Assembly (NCBI GenBank): GCA_905250115.1
Contig: CAJNOI010000020.1
Coordinates: 204,557 to 268,556 of the forward strand
From: Adineta steineri
Lineage: Eukaryota > Rotifera > Eurotatoria > Adinetida > Adinetidae
DNA: 64,000 bases
Direction of reading: 5' to 3'
The notes below the pieces were generated by a model that made no database searches, had not been told where the DNA came from, and saw nothing but the letters and a program-made list of their open reading frames with translations. Below, piece by piece: positions 45,759 through 56,431 of this stretch. Both the position numbers and the translations under genes were made by a program. Every line of letters starts with the position of its first letter. Position 1 is the stretch's first letter.

Positions 45759-48442
45759 ATGCCTGTGGCTATTGATGTTGGCCAACGTGTACTCGTCTAT
45801 AATCCTTCACATGGATGGACATTAGCCTATTTTGTCACTGCACAACAAACAAATGATAATAAACTTCAAATCTTAGTAAATATATTTTTAAAAAAAAAGA
45901 GATTTTTATCATTTTTTTTTATAAAATTTTTTATTTTATTTTCAATAGACATGTCGTTTATCAAATTGTCATCATAAAGCAACATCTCAAGATCATTATC
46001 GTTATCCACCTGAACGTGTTGCTTTAAATGATACTATTGGTAATAATTTAAATGTTGGTACACGTGTACTTTGTATGCCAAGTGGTGATGCTGATACATC
46101 ACGATATATTGATAAACCATTACGTGGTATTATAGCTGAACAACCATCATTAAGCAATAGTCAACGTTATTTAATATTTGCTGATAATGATGCACCATTT
46201 TATTTACGTTCAATTGCAATACATTTATTACTTGAATCATTATCAAATTATTTATCAAAAGTTGATTTAGGTACAAAACATTATATAGAAAATTATGTAT
46301 TAACATATCCTAAACGACGTCTTGTTAATGTTACAGCTAAAGATCATATAAATATTGAATTAAATGGACAATGGATTGATGCAATTATATCGAAAGTTGA
46401 AGGAAGTCTTATACGTGTATTTATTCCAATATTAAATAAACATGAATGGCATTATCGTGGTTCATTAAGACTTCAACCATTATTTAATTCATTATCATCA
46501 TATGAACCACCATGTAAACGTTTAGCTATTGATAAAGATACAACAATTGATAATAAATGTCATTTTCTTTTAATACCATTAAATCAAGGTTGGAAACGTC
46601 AAATACGAAATGATTTAGGTACAATTGTTTATATATCACCATGTGGTCAAATGTTTACGGATGCTGAACGTTTACAAAGTTATTTGTTTCAAATAAATTC
46701 AATATTAAATATTAAACAATTTTCATTTGATATGAATTGTCGTGTAACACAAAAATTTATTTCACCAAAAACAGCATTTATACAAATAGATGATTATTCA
46801 TATCAATTAGAAAAAGTTCCATTAATATTAGTTAATGAATATGATTCATCATTACCAAAAAAATTTGAATATATTACAGATCGAATACCATTAACATCCG
46901 ATATTATTATTGATAAAACTAATATAGAAGGTTGTTCATGTATTGATGGATGTTTAGATACAACAAAATGTGCTTGTTGGATAAAAACTTATGATGGTAT
47001 TATTCAATCACATTATTACGAAGATTTAATTGGTGAATTAAAAGAATTATTTGATGATGATGATGATAATATAGATAATATGAGATTATATCTTTATGAA
47101 GCTTTATCGAAACGAAATTTTGGTTATAAAAATGGACGATTATTAGAAAAAATTCATTCAGGTAATTCATTAAAACTCATTCGAGAAGTATCGATCAACT
47201 TGTAGATAGTTAAAATCTATGAATCCTTTTCTAATAAACCTAAAACGTGAATTAGATAGAAAGCATATTGAATATTTGCACACAACAGTATGTTGTAACT
47301 AGACAAGACCCAAACCCAAACTCACCAAACTCAAACAGCTTGGGTTTGGGTCATGTCTAATTGTAACCGGATACACAAAAGATGTACATGGGGGTGTGGG
47401 AACAGGGTAAAATCTCTTCGCCAATTCAGCATTTCGCTAGTCGTACTTTTCGCCAATTGGTGATAAGGCATAAATCCTGTGAAAACAAAACGAATCCTTT
47501 CAGCCTCATTTACATTCGCACACATCTTTCGAGATCCCTATTATAATTTTTCGTTTCGAATATTGTTTAGTCAATAGAATATTCTTTTTTTTAAGGTATT
47601 TATGAATGTAATGGAAAATGTAAATGCGATTCACAATGTACAAATCGATGTGTACAGTTTGGTTTAAATACACTTCTTCAAATTTATAATACATCAGAAA
47701 AAGGTTGGGGTGTACGAACATTATATGATTTACCAGCAGGTACTTTTCTGAGTTTTTATGCTGGTGAAATATTAAATGATGAAGATGCAAATCGACGTGG
47801 TGTACAAAAAAATATGGGTGATATTTATTTTACAGCATTAGATTTTGTTGCTTCATTAAATCCTTCAACATCACCAAGAAAACCTAAACCAATTATGAAT
47901 TTGAATGTGAATAATGGTAATCATATTGAAAATAACAATGCTTCATTAAATATACAACACAATGGAAGTATGTTTTAAAATTGAAATTAATAAAATAAAT
48001 AAATAATTCTTTATTATAAATTTAGATGGTCATGCATCTGTTGAAGAAGATGAAGAATATCTTCCAATAGAAAAAACAAAAGCATTTCTTGAATATCAAC
48101 AAGCAAATTATGATCCAGGTATATTTGTTATGGATGCACATTTAAAAGGAAATGTTTCACGATTTTATAATCATTCATGTTCACCAAATGTTTTTGTTCA
48201 AAATGTATTTATTGAATCATGGGACGTGCGATTCCCATGGGTAGCTTTTTTTACTGCATCGCATATTAAAGCTGGTACAGAACTTGTTTGGGATTATTCA
48301 TATGAAGTAAGATCATATAAAAATAGATTTTCTTATTTTAATTTATATTATTTGTTTTTTTTCTCATTAGGTAGATACAGTCGAAAATCGTGTATTACAT
48401 TGTCGTTGTGGATCGGATGATTGTCGTCATCGACTACTCTAA
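45759..48442 (+). CDS. SETDB1: Histone H3K9 methyltransferase SETDB1
   Basis: It trimethylates H3K9 for heterochromatin and transposon silencing. Start Met 45759 (MPVAIDVGQRVLVYNPSHGW). Tudor-type modules lie across residues about 1-240 (INIELNGQWIDAIISKV, EWHYRGSLRLQPLF). An MBD-like domain follows (GWKRQIRNDLGTIVYISPCG), then pre-SET cysteines (GCSCIDGCLDTTKCACW, YECNGKCKCDSQCTNRC). The SET domain is bifurcated: KGWGVRTLYDLPAGTFLSFY, then after an insert the catalytic NHSCSPNVFVQN and GTELVWDYSYE. Post-SET CRCGSDDCRHRLL ends the protein. All zinc and catalytic motifs appear present. The SET insert is only about 75 residues, against several hundred in vertebrates. The first intron interrupts the Tudor region; another (47162-47594) carries an inserted hairpin. 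It is divergent from the TIF1-type TRIM gene. Bdelloids are reported to have several SETDB1 copies; this is one locus. Confidence 0.95.
47300..47359. repeat. 60-bp hairpin element in a SETDB1 intron
   Basis: The arms tagacaagacccaaaccca (47300-47318) and tgggtttgggtcatgtcta (47341-47359) match inversely at 18 of 19 bases around a 22-bp loop. The intron is about 430 bp, far longer than usual, and also contains a gggggtgtggg tract (47391-47400) and a repeated cgccaatt word (47420 and 47451 regions). It is probably inserted DNA. Confidence 0.6.
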
Positions 48443-48671
48443 TTTTTTTGTATTTTTGTTTTGGCCTTTTTTTTATTATAGTCTTCTTCCATTGTATCGA
48501 TCTAATATTGCTCGTTCTTTTTGGAAGAAAAATGATTATTCTTCTTTTTTTTCTGTGTGAGATATTGTATAGAGAATGGATAAAACAGAACCTATTATTA
48601 TATAAAAAAACAATAAAAGTATTATTTGGTCATTGAATGTTATTGTGAAAAAAATATTACAAGATCATGAA

Positions 48672-48715
48672 TGAGGGTGGATGTGGATGAAGAACAGCTG
48701 CAGTCATACCCTTAG
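48672..48715. repeat. Telomere-like repeat, copy 7 (short)
   Basis: The G-rich arm tgagggtggatgtggatg (48672-48689) is followed by a short inverted arm ataccctta (48707-48715), with a core containing CAGCTG. The boundary words tgagggt and accctta match copy 2 at 4.1 kb. Confidence 0.5.
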
Positions 48716-48794
48716 GATTTAAGCGTATTTTGCGATAGTTTACAGATGATTATAACGACAACGTTTTCTTATCTGCCAAATATGTACTAACAAA

Positions 48795-48828
48795 TTTTTC
48801 TCGACCAACGCCGGGTGCTCCTGCTAGT
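48795..48828 (+). mobile_element. Helitron-like 3' terminus remnant
   Basis: The sequence accaacgccgggtgctcctg (48804-48823) is followed by CTAG and then T (48824-48828). GC-rich DNA of the type aacgccgggt...CTAGT is typical of Helitron 3' ends, which finish in CTRR and insert before T. No matching 5' TC end or Rep/helicase code is visible, so it is a fragment or a non-autonomous copy. Confidence 0.45.
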
Positions 48829-49557
48829 TTGTAATAATTATAAAATACATCGTTTTGTATTTTATTGTTAGCAGAAAAGACTTGAAAAAATTATTTCATC
48901 GAATTATTACATTATAGTACATACAGATTGAAACACACCAAAACTATTTATCGAGTTTTATTATATTATGACCTATACAAGATAACATTTTATTAGTTCA
49001 ATCAATAGTTTAAAAAGCGACAAAGTTCGCATGTTAATCATCAACTTCGTTTGTTGACTATTTTCTTTTTTTATGTTATAAGTTTCATTAATATTCTGTT
49101 TTTTATTTGATTCAACATAACTTGTTTTTTTAATTAAATCAAAGCCGTATATATATTTTCAATTCATTGCAATGCAATATAAATCCAATATTTACAACTT
49201 TTAATATAATCTCATATACATCAATCACTTGTCTAAAGTAAAATAAAACAAAGGTAAGAGCATACGCTAATTCAATATGTTTTGACATATATAGAAAAAC
49301 AATTGTTAATAAACAAAAAAATCTATTTTGTTGATGATTTTTCATTCAAAAGTAAGAACTTATAAATCTGAATATGTTTGGAAAAATAAGGTTTCTCTAC
49401 AATAGAATAACAATGATAGAAAATACAATAAAAGAGAAATGTAGAATTAATTATTAATAAGAAGCATTACGAAATCATTAGAATAATAAAAAAAAGAATC
49501 AAACTACTCAACTATTTCACGTCCTATTGTAATATACTAAAGAAAAAGCGAGATATA

Positions 49558-52500
49558 ATGCCAGTTATTCCATCAACATTAGGATATCGTGTGTCTAATA
49601 TTACTAAAGTTAGTTAATTATTTTTCGAGAAAAATATGATATTATTCATTATTTTTTAAAGGAAACTCCACGATCAAGACCTACACGACGTGCTCCAACT
49701 TCTAAATCATTAAGAGTTTCCAGTAATAATCACCAAACAAGCCCATCACTACGTGCCAAAAAGCCTGCTCATAAAATGACAACAAACGATAATCTTCTTT
49801 TACCACCACGTCCACCCGATCCAACATTATTTATTCATGCTGGTACGTCAGGTGTTCGTCATCTATTTCCTATTCATTTAACTGATTCCGATGGTAATAT
49901 GAATGTATTTCCTCGTTCAATATCTCGTTTACGTTCACGTACACCAACAACAAAATTATGTTCAAATATTGAAATGATTCGTAATATTTGTTTATCAATT
50001 CAAACATTAGAACATTTTGATATAAGTGAAAATGATCTTGATGATTTACCATTCGAAATTTGTTTACTTATTCATCTTCAAACATTAAATTGTTCATATA
50101 ATCAATTAACGAATATATCTGATTTATTTGAAAAATTAATACAATTAAAAGAACTTGATTTATCACATAATCATTTGAAATATTTACCAACTGTTGTCTA
50201 TAAATTTAAAAATCTTATACGATTAAATTGTGAACATAATTTCATTAAAATAATCGATAAAGATTTATTAAACTTAAAATATTTACAAACACTTATTTTT
50301 GATCATAATGATATACAAACATTTGATAATACAATTGATTTTAGTCAAATGAAAAAACTTGAATATATTCATATGAGTTATAATCAATTAAAACAATTTC
50401 CATATAATCTTCAGAAATTATTGTATTTAAAAAATGTTAATCTATCACATAATAATCTAACAACATTTCCTATTGAATTATTATTGATTAATAATCTTGA
50501 TGTATTAAATTTGAGTCATAATTTAATGATTAATTTACCACCATTAACAGATGCTTATAAACGAACGACACTTATTTTTTCGATTGATTTATCATTTAAT
50601 CAATTAACAAAATTTTATGATTATCTTCTTTTTATTTCGTTAAAACTTGATTTATCAAATAATAAAATTCATACAATTTCAAATGATATTATAAGAAAAA
50701 TAAATAAAGATGTAATTACAAATCGGGAATTAAAAATGAGTAATAATCCATTAGTACAACCAATGATACCATCGGATATACTTAATGAAGATAATATTAA
50801 TACAACTAATATCCTTCCAGTACTTCGTCATTGTCTGGATGAACAACAATCGAATGAAATTATTCGACAAGGTTTTAAAATATGTATTACTGGTTGTAAG
50901 AAAAGTGGAAAATCATCATTAGCATATTGTTTAGAAGAATGTATGCCATGTTTAGCTATTGATAAAGCTGAAAGACTTGTAAATAGTAAGTGAGAATAAG
51001 ATATGTCATTAAAAATATTTATTTATTATTATTATTATAGTTTCACAATTTCCATTTTGTTTCGAAACTCATAATCAACGTTTATCTTCGATAGCGAAAC
51101 CAGTAATACATTCATCAAAAACAAAACAATTACATTCTGAAGTAGATATATCAAAGCGAAAAAGACTTTCAAATCTATCACCAAGTCAGTCGTCAATACC
51201 ATTAGAATCAATTAAATCTCTTCCATTAACTATATTTGATTTTAATGGAACGTCGAAATACTATGAATACATGTCTTCATTCATTGATACAAATGCTCTT
51301 CATCTTGTTTGCATTCATATAGTAGATTTTTATCAAACAACTCCCGTTGATATTAAAGAAGTATTTAATGAAACATTTGATATAACATCATATCCAATTC
51401 TTAGAGAATTATTTCAAATATTACAACTTCTTTTTGAAAAAGTAACAAAAACAAATGGAATTGTAATTATACCTATTGCTACACATATTGATCTATATGA
51501 TAAACAATCAAAAGAAGACATGTAAGAATTTTCCAATGACTATTTATCATATCAGTATGCATGTTCTTTTTTTTCTTTTATCTAGAACTCAAGCATTAGA
51601 TAAAATCAATAAATTCTTCAAATATTATCTTCAATTTCGTATTAATCGAATAAAAACTGAAATTGAACGAATGAATTCTTTATCAACAATTTCATCATCT
51701 GTTTCTTATCGTCTTAAAACGTATACTTCCTTATTAAATACTAATATACAAATTGAACCTTGTCAACCAATTAGTTCATTAATCTATGAAGGTTTTCATG
51801 AACTTAATCAAAAAATTCAATATTGTATTTCGACACATAAAACAATTTTTCCTCATATTGATCGAATTTTACCAACACTTTGGATTGATACAAATCGATA
51901 TATTGAATCTTTAGCTGATCAATTATCAATTCCATATCTTTCATGGGAAAATTTTACTAATCATATTATTAATAAAAATGGTCTTTCACATTTAATCAAT
52001 GATATAACTATGTCATTATCTGATGAAGGAAAAATTTTAGTTTTAAATGAAATTGGTACTACAAATCGTATAGTTTTTCTTCGACCATTATGGTTAGGAG
52101 ATCTTCTATTTTCTTTATTTCATATTGATAATCCTTCTGAATTGAAATATCAATCATATATTAAAGAATATCATAAATATGGTCGTTTACATTCTGATCT
52201 TGTTCGTTTATTATGGATAAATTTATTACATAAAAAAGAATATTTCTATCAATTATGGTTTAATTTAATGCGATTTTTATTAATTGCATATCCAAAAATA
52301 AATAAAAAACAATTGAACAATTTTTATACTATAGAAGAAAAAAATAATATTAAATTTGATTATGCTATTGTGCCGTATTATTTACCATTAATTAATTCCA
52401 ATGAACAAGAAGATAAAAAACAAATTTTTCAAAAACAATTAACAAATATTGTTAGTATACGTTATACAAGTTCAATGTTACCATTAGGATTTTTTCATCA

Positions 52501-53198
52501 ATATTCTGTTTCAGCTATTTTAAAATTAGATATTATTTATATAGAACATTGGAATAATTTTATTCTAGGTGAATATGAACAAGATCATGTGAAGTAAATC
52601 AAAAAATCTATTTATTGATTGAAGATGAATTTTTTTTACTATAGATTTATTCTCGAAACTGATCATCGTACATATATAAATTGTTATTGTGGAGCAAATA
52701 TAACGAATCAACCATTTGAACATATTTGGAATGTACTTATGATAATTCTTAATCATTTCGAAGAAATGTTCAAAGTTTTAGCTCCTAGTAAATCATAAAA
52801 AAAACTATGTTTTTTTCTTGTAATTCTATTTAAGATAATCAATTTAATCGTCATGTCCGTTGTCCATATTGTAATGAATATTCATTTATGGTAAATGTTA
52901 TATAGATATATTTTTTCAAAATAATAATTATTTTTGTAGGGTGAATGGACAACACCCAAGGAACTTCAAGGTCTTAAATTGAAAATATGTTCATCATGTT
53001 ATAAAAATATTGATACAAATTATCTTATACAACCTAATGAAAATAAACGACGAAGTAAATTTAATTTTAATAATATATATTTCCTTTATAAATCTATATA
53101 TAGATGAAGATCTACTAAGAAAAATACAAGACCGGAAGGCTAATAATACGAATAAAAAATTCAATACTACAACTCAATTATTAGTAACATCAGTGTGA
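49558..53198 (+). CDS. LRR-Roc-COR (ROCO family) GTPase, no kinase domain
   Basis: Exon 1 starts at Met 49558 (MPVIPSTLGYRVSNITK) and joins 49662 across a 53-bp intron; six or more exons follow to TGA 53196-53198. After a basic N-terminus, about ten leucine-rich repeats occupy residues about 110-370 (for example LIQLKELDLSHNHLKYLPTV, LNLSHNLMINLPPL). A Roc GTPase follows: P-loop ITGCKKSGKSSLA, switch motif FDFNG, and ATHID in place of TKxD, as in ROCO proteins such as LRRK2. A COR-type region follows (IGTTNRIVFLRPLWLGDLLF). There is no kinase domain, so it is nearer to MFHAS1-type proteins than LRRKs. The C-terminus carries cysteine pairs (CYCGAN, CPYCNEYS, CSSCYKN) that look like a zinc module. 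Likely a signalling GTPase; partner unknown. Confidence 0.85.
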
Positions 53199-56083
53199 TA
53201 TTTATTGTATTTTTGTTTTTATTAATAAACAACTATACATTAGATTATTTCTATTAGATTGAACTATAAAAAGAAAATCTGTAGAATCTCATCTTTTTAT
53301 AGAAACTAAACAAAAAGAAGATGTCAATTTTATATCACGCGACAACAGTCTAGAACAGAAACTCATAATGATGTTAGGTATTTTCTTTACATGCCAAGAT
53401 GACAGACATCTATAACAGCAAAAAAAAGAAAAGAGTAGGTGTATTATTATTGCCTTGTAATTCTTACGAAGAGTAATTACTGATTCTGATATTTACTTAT
53501 ACTAGCCAATAGATACATTCATTAACTGTATATATTTATGCTTGCAATCGTGTTTAATCAATTTCTTAAAAAGTATTAATTAGATTTTCTTGAAAAGAAA
53601 AATTGTCTAAACAAAACAATATACTTCACATTATTGTTTATGATTATAGTGAAGAAATGTTTTTCACCATTGCTAATGTGATCAATATGTAGTGATTGTT
53701 CCATTGTTATTCTGTCATTCATCAAGATTACCCAATACATGGCTTGTTGATAGTATTATTATGTCCTGTTGTAAATCGAACACATGACGACGATTACGTG
53801 ATAATAATTTGTGTCCTTGTTCTTCATTACTATAATGGTATAGATGATTTATATCTTCTTTCTAGTTACAATAACAGTTGTGACACTTGTCACATTAACA
53901 TAAATGCTGATTGGTTAATGTTGTTTATAAAACAGAAAAACAGGTGACATATCCGATAGATATTGACATTTACAAAATATTGCTATTGGCATTCATTGAA
54001 GAAATTTATTTATTTATCAATCATTTGTAAAGTAATTACAGTGTCTAGCGACGACTCTTTTTTTATTCATATAAGGCAAGAAAAAAAACCGTGTATTTAT
54101 TTTCTACTTTTATATAGACTTGTTATGGAAATGATGAGTTTTATTCTTTCATGTTACGCTTTTTTTTCAATGAGACTTTGGGAATAAGACGAGTGTTGAA
54201 TGAATTAGTTAATGAAATGCTAATTCATAACTATGTCATGTATTTGAATTAATCATTGTCATTCTATCGATTTTTCTTTAATATCTGATGAAAACTAAAT
54301 TAGTTTGAGAAGTATTCTTAGTAAAAATGACTGAATAGTATAGTAGATTTGAATTTATTCTAAAAATACTAAAAATGATAATGTATAGTTTTCATGATCA
54401 TTTTTGGCAGCTTAAAATTGATGGACAAAGGAGTAAATCATTTCTGACATACTATTGAAGTCCGAAGAAAAGAAATTGAATAGAATTTCTACGAGTATCA
54501 GTTGTATATAAAGAAAAAAGATTGAGAAAGTAAATTAACTAGAAAATCAATGTGTCATTCGTTATATATTTTATGTATTATGACAAAAACAAAATGTGGA
54601 TAGAAAGATTTACTTCTTTTGTTGACAACTATGGTATCATTTATTATCTATCTCATTATATGATCTCGATATTGATCTATAGATAACTTCATCTATATTT
54701 CTTGTTTTCGCGTGTGAACAGAATAAAAAAAAAGAATGTATTTAGGGCCAATAGTTACACTGTCTTCTGGGATTGTACTTCAATTATAAAGCTTGATAAT
54801 TGTCAAAACTTCGCATGATTGGCTTGTTAGAATATATATATATATATATATATTCAAGAGAGAAGTAGTATACAAGATTCACTCATCATTATTATTATCA
54901 TCTCATTGAAAGAATCTTATTGTCACTAATTGCTTTGCGTCTATATAATATTTTAAAATACAGAAAAACAGAAAATGTCATAATTTCTATTCTTCTTTTT
55001 TTTCGGGTATCGTTTCCCGGAAAAACGATCTACAATGTATGAAGAATATGGGTGAGTTCTTTTTTATAAGAATACTAATTTAGACAAGCTTAAGACGGAG
55101 ACGGAAAGGGAAATCATCGAACGGTATCATAGAACGAGCCAATTATAATGGAAAAACAACAACAGCAATAACATCATTGGAAAATAGAGATAAAATAGCA
55201 GAGCAAACAACTATTAATCTGTGCCATTGTCAAAAAAAACTTGTATATTTCTAACTTGTCACAATTCTCTTTCTTCGCATATCTTCCGCTTGTCACATAC
55301 AAACATACAAAACGAAGAGCTTTCAATACGCCTCGGGTATTACTGTATCAAACATTTGTCACACCACCGAATACGGAACACGTAGGATGTTGAGTATGAT
55401 CTAGACATCTTGATACAAGTAATATATATATCGAACTACGTAGAATGATAACAGAAATAGATCATGTATGATATTGTTTTCTTTTTTTTTTATTGACGAA
55501 ATAGTTTGAATTTATATTTACTTGCTTCTACAATGTAAGTAACTACGACAGAATGTTTTGTTGATTTCTTTTTTTTTAAACTCATGATATATATAGAAGA
55601 TTTACTAATGGCGCGGCTTAAATTTTTTTTTCAGGAAGAAAAATAAAGACAGACAATTTTATTATTAATTTTGTAAATATTATTTATAGATTTTTTTAAT
55701 GAATATATAATAGTTACAACTAAATCATATATTATATTATTTTATCAACACCAGATACAAGTTAACCTTAAAATAACGTAACTGATTTTCTTTTTATATC
55801 ATTAGACATCTTCTTTTCTTTTCAAGTTGTTTTTTCCGTTAATCAATCTAGATCTGTATAACTCTACTATTGTTTTCTTACATGTAAGTATAAAAAAAAA
55901 ATCTAGAAATGTGACTTTGTAAAGAGTACTTCTATTGATAATGAGTATCCCGAATATGATAAGCATATAAAAGGAAGTAAAAGTTCATAAATATCTTCAA
56001 AAAATTCCCCGAGACTGTTTTTCACTTAAGAAGTACTTCTTTCAATCCATAATCTCAATACAGAATAGTAACATGAAAACCTC
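53199..56083. other. Long gene-poor region, part 1
   Basis: About 2.9 kb of very AT-rich DNA after the ROCO gene. Plus-strand frames at 53696-53947 and 53963-54187 are short and not coding-like. A TA run (54834-54852) and scattered purine tracts are present. Part of this may be distal regulatory DNA or far 5' exons of the GPCR at 59.4 kb, which I cannot identify. Confidence 0.45.
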
Positions 56084-56431
56084 CCAAGCAGAGAAAAAAT
56101 TGGAAAAACGCGTTTAAACGCTTAATCGGGAACCGCAATTATAACCTATTCACGCTTGATAATAAAACGGTGTTTCGGACGTAAAATCACCACCTTTACA
56201 ACGGTGATAAACTCCTATTTTTAACGCTTAAACGCATGAGTTTTAAATTCTAGAATAAATGCGCGTTTTAACGTTAAAAATATGACTTTTTCATCGAGTT
56301 ACAGTTACAAAGGTGATGATTTTATGTCCAAAACGCCGTTTATGGCGTTTTATTATCAAGCGTGAATGGGTTATAATTGCGGTTCCCGATTGAGCGTTTA
56401 AACGCGTTTTTCCTATTTTTTGTCTGCTTGG
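56084..56431. mobile_element. 348-bp foldback MITE with about 130-bp inverted arms
   Basis: The left arm starts CCAAGCAGAGAAAAAATTGG (56084) and the right arm ends ...TTTTTTGTCTGCTTGG (56431). Going inward the arms pair over roughly 130 bp with few mismatches, sharing GGAAAAACGCGTTTAAACGC, AATCGGGAACCGCAATTATA and CACGCTTGATAATAAAACG. The centre is short. There is no coding capacity. No clear target duplication is visible, so the superfamily is uncertain; the very long arms fit a foldback element. Confidence 0.85.

Larger units (their letters stand above)
48443..49557. other. Intergenic with repeat remnants
   Basis: 1.1 kb between SETDB1 and the ROCO gene, both on the plus strand. It holds the SETDB1 3'UTR (AATAAA at about 48611-48616), a telomere-like repeat (48672-48715), a Helitron-like 3' terminus (48795-48828) and otherwise AT-rich sequence containing the ROCO promoter. 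The short frame 49139-49345 (-) is not convincing. Confidence 0.5.

Noticed and set aside
53696..54187. Two short plus-strand frames in the gene-poor region
   Set aside because: No start context, splice partners or coding bias; compositionally like the surrounding DNA.
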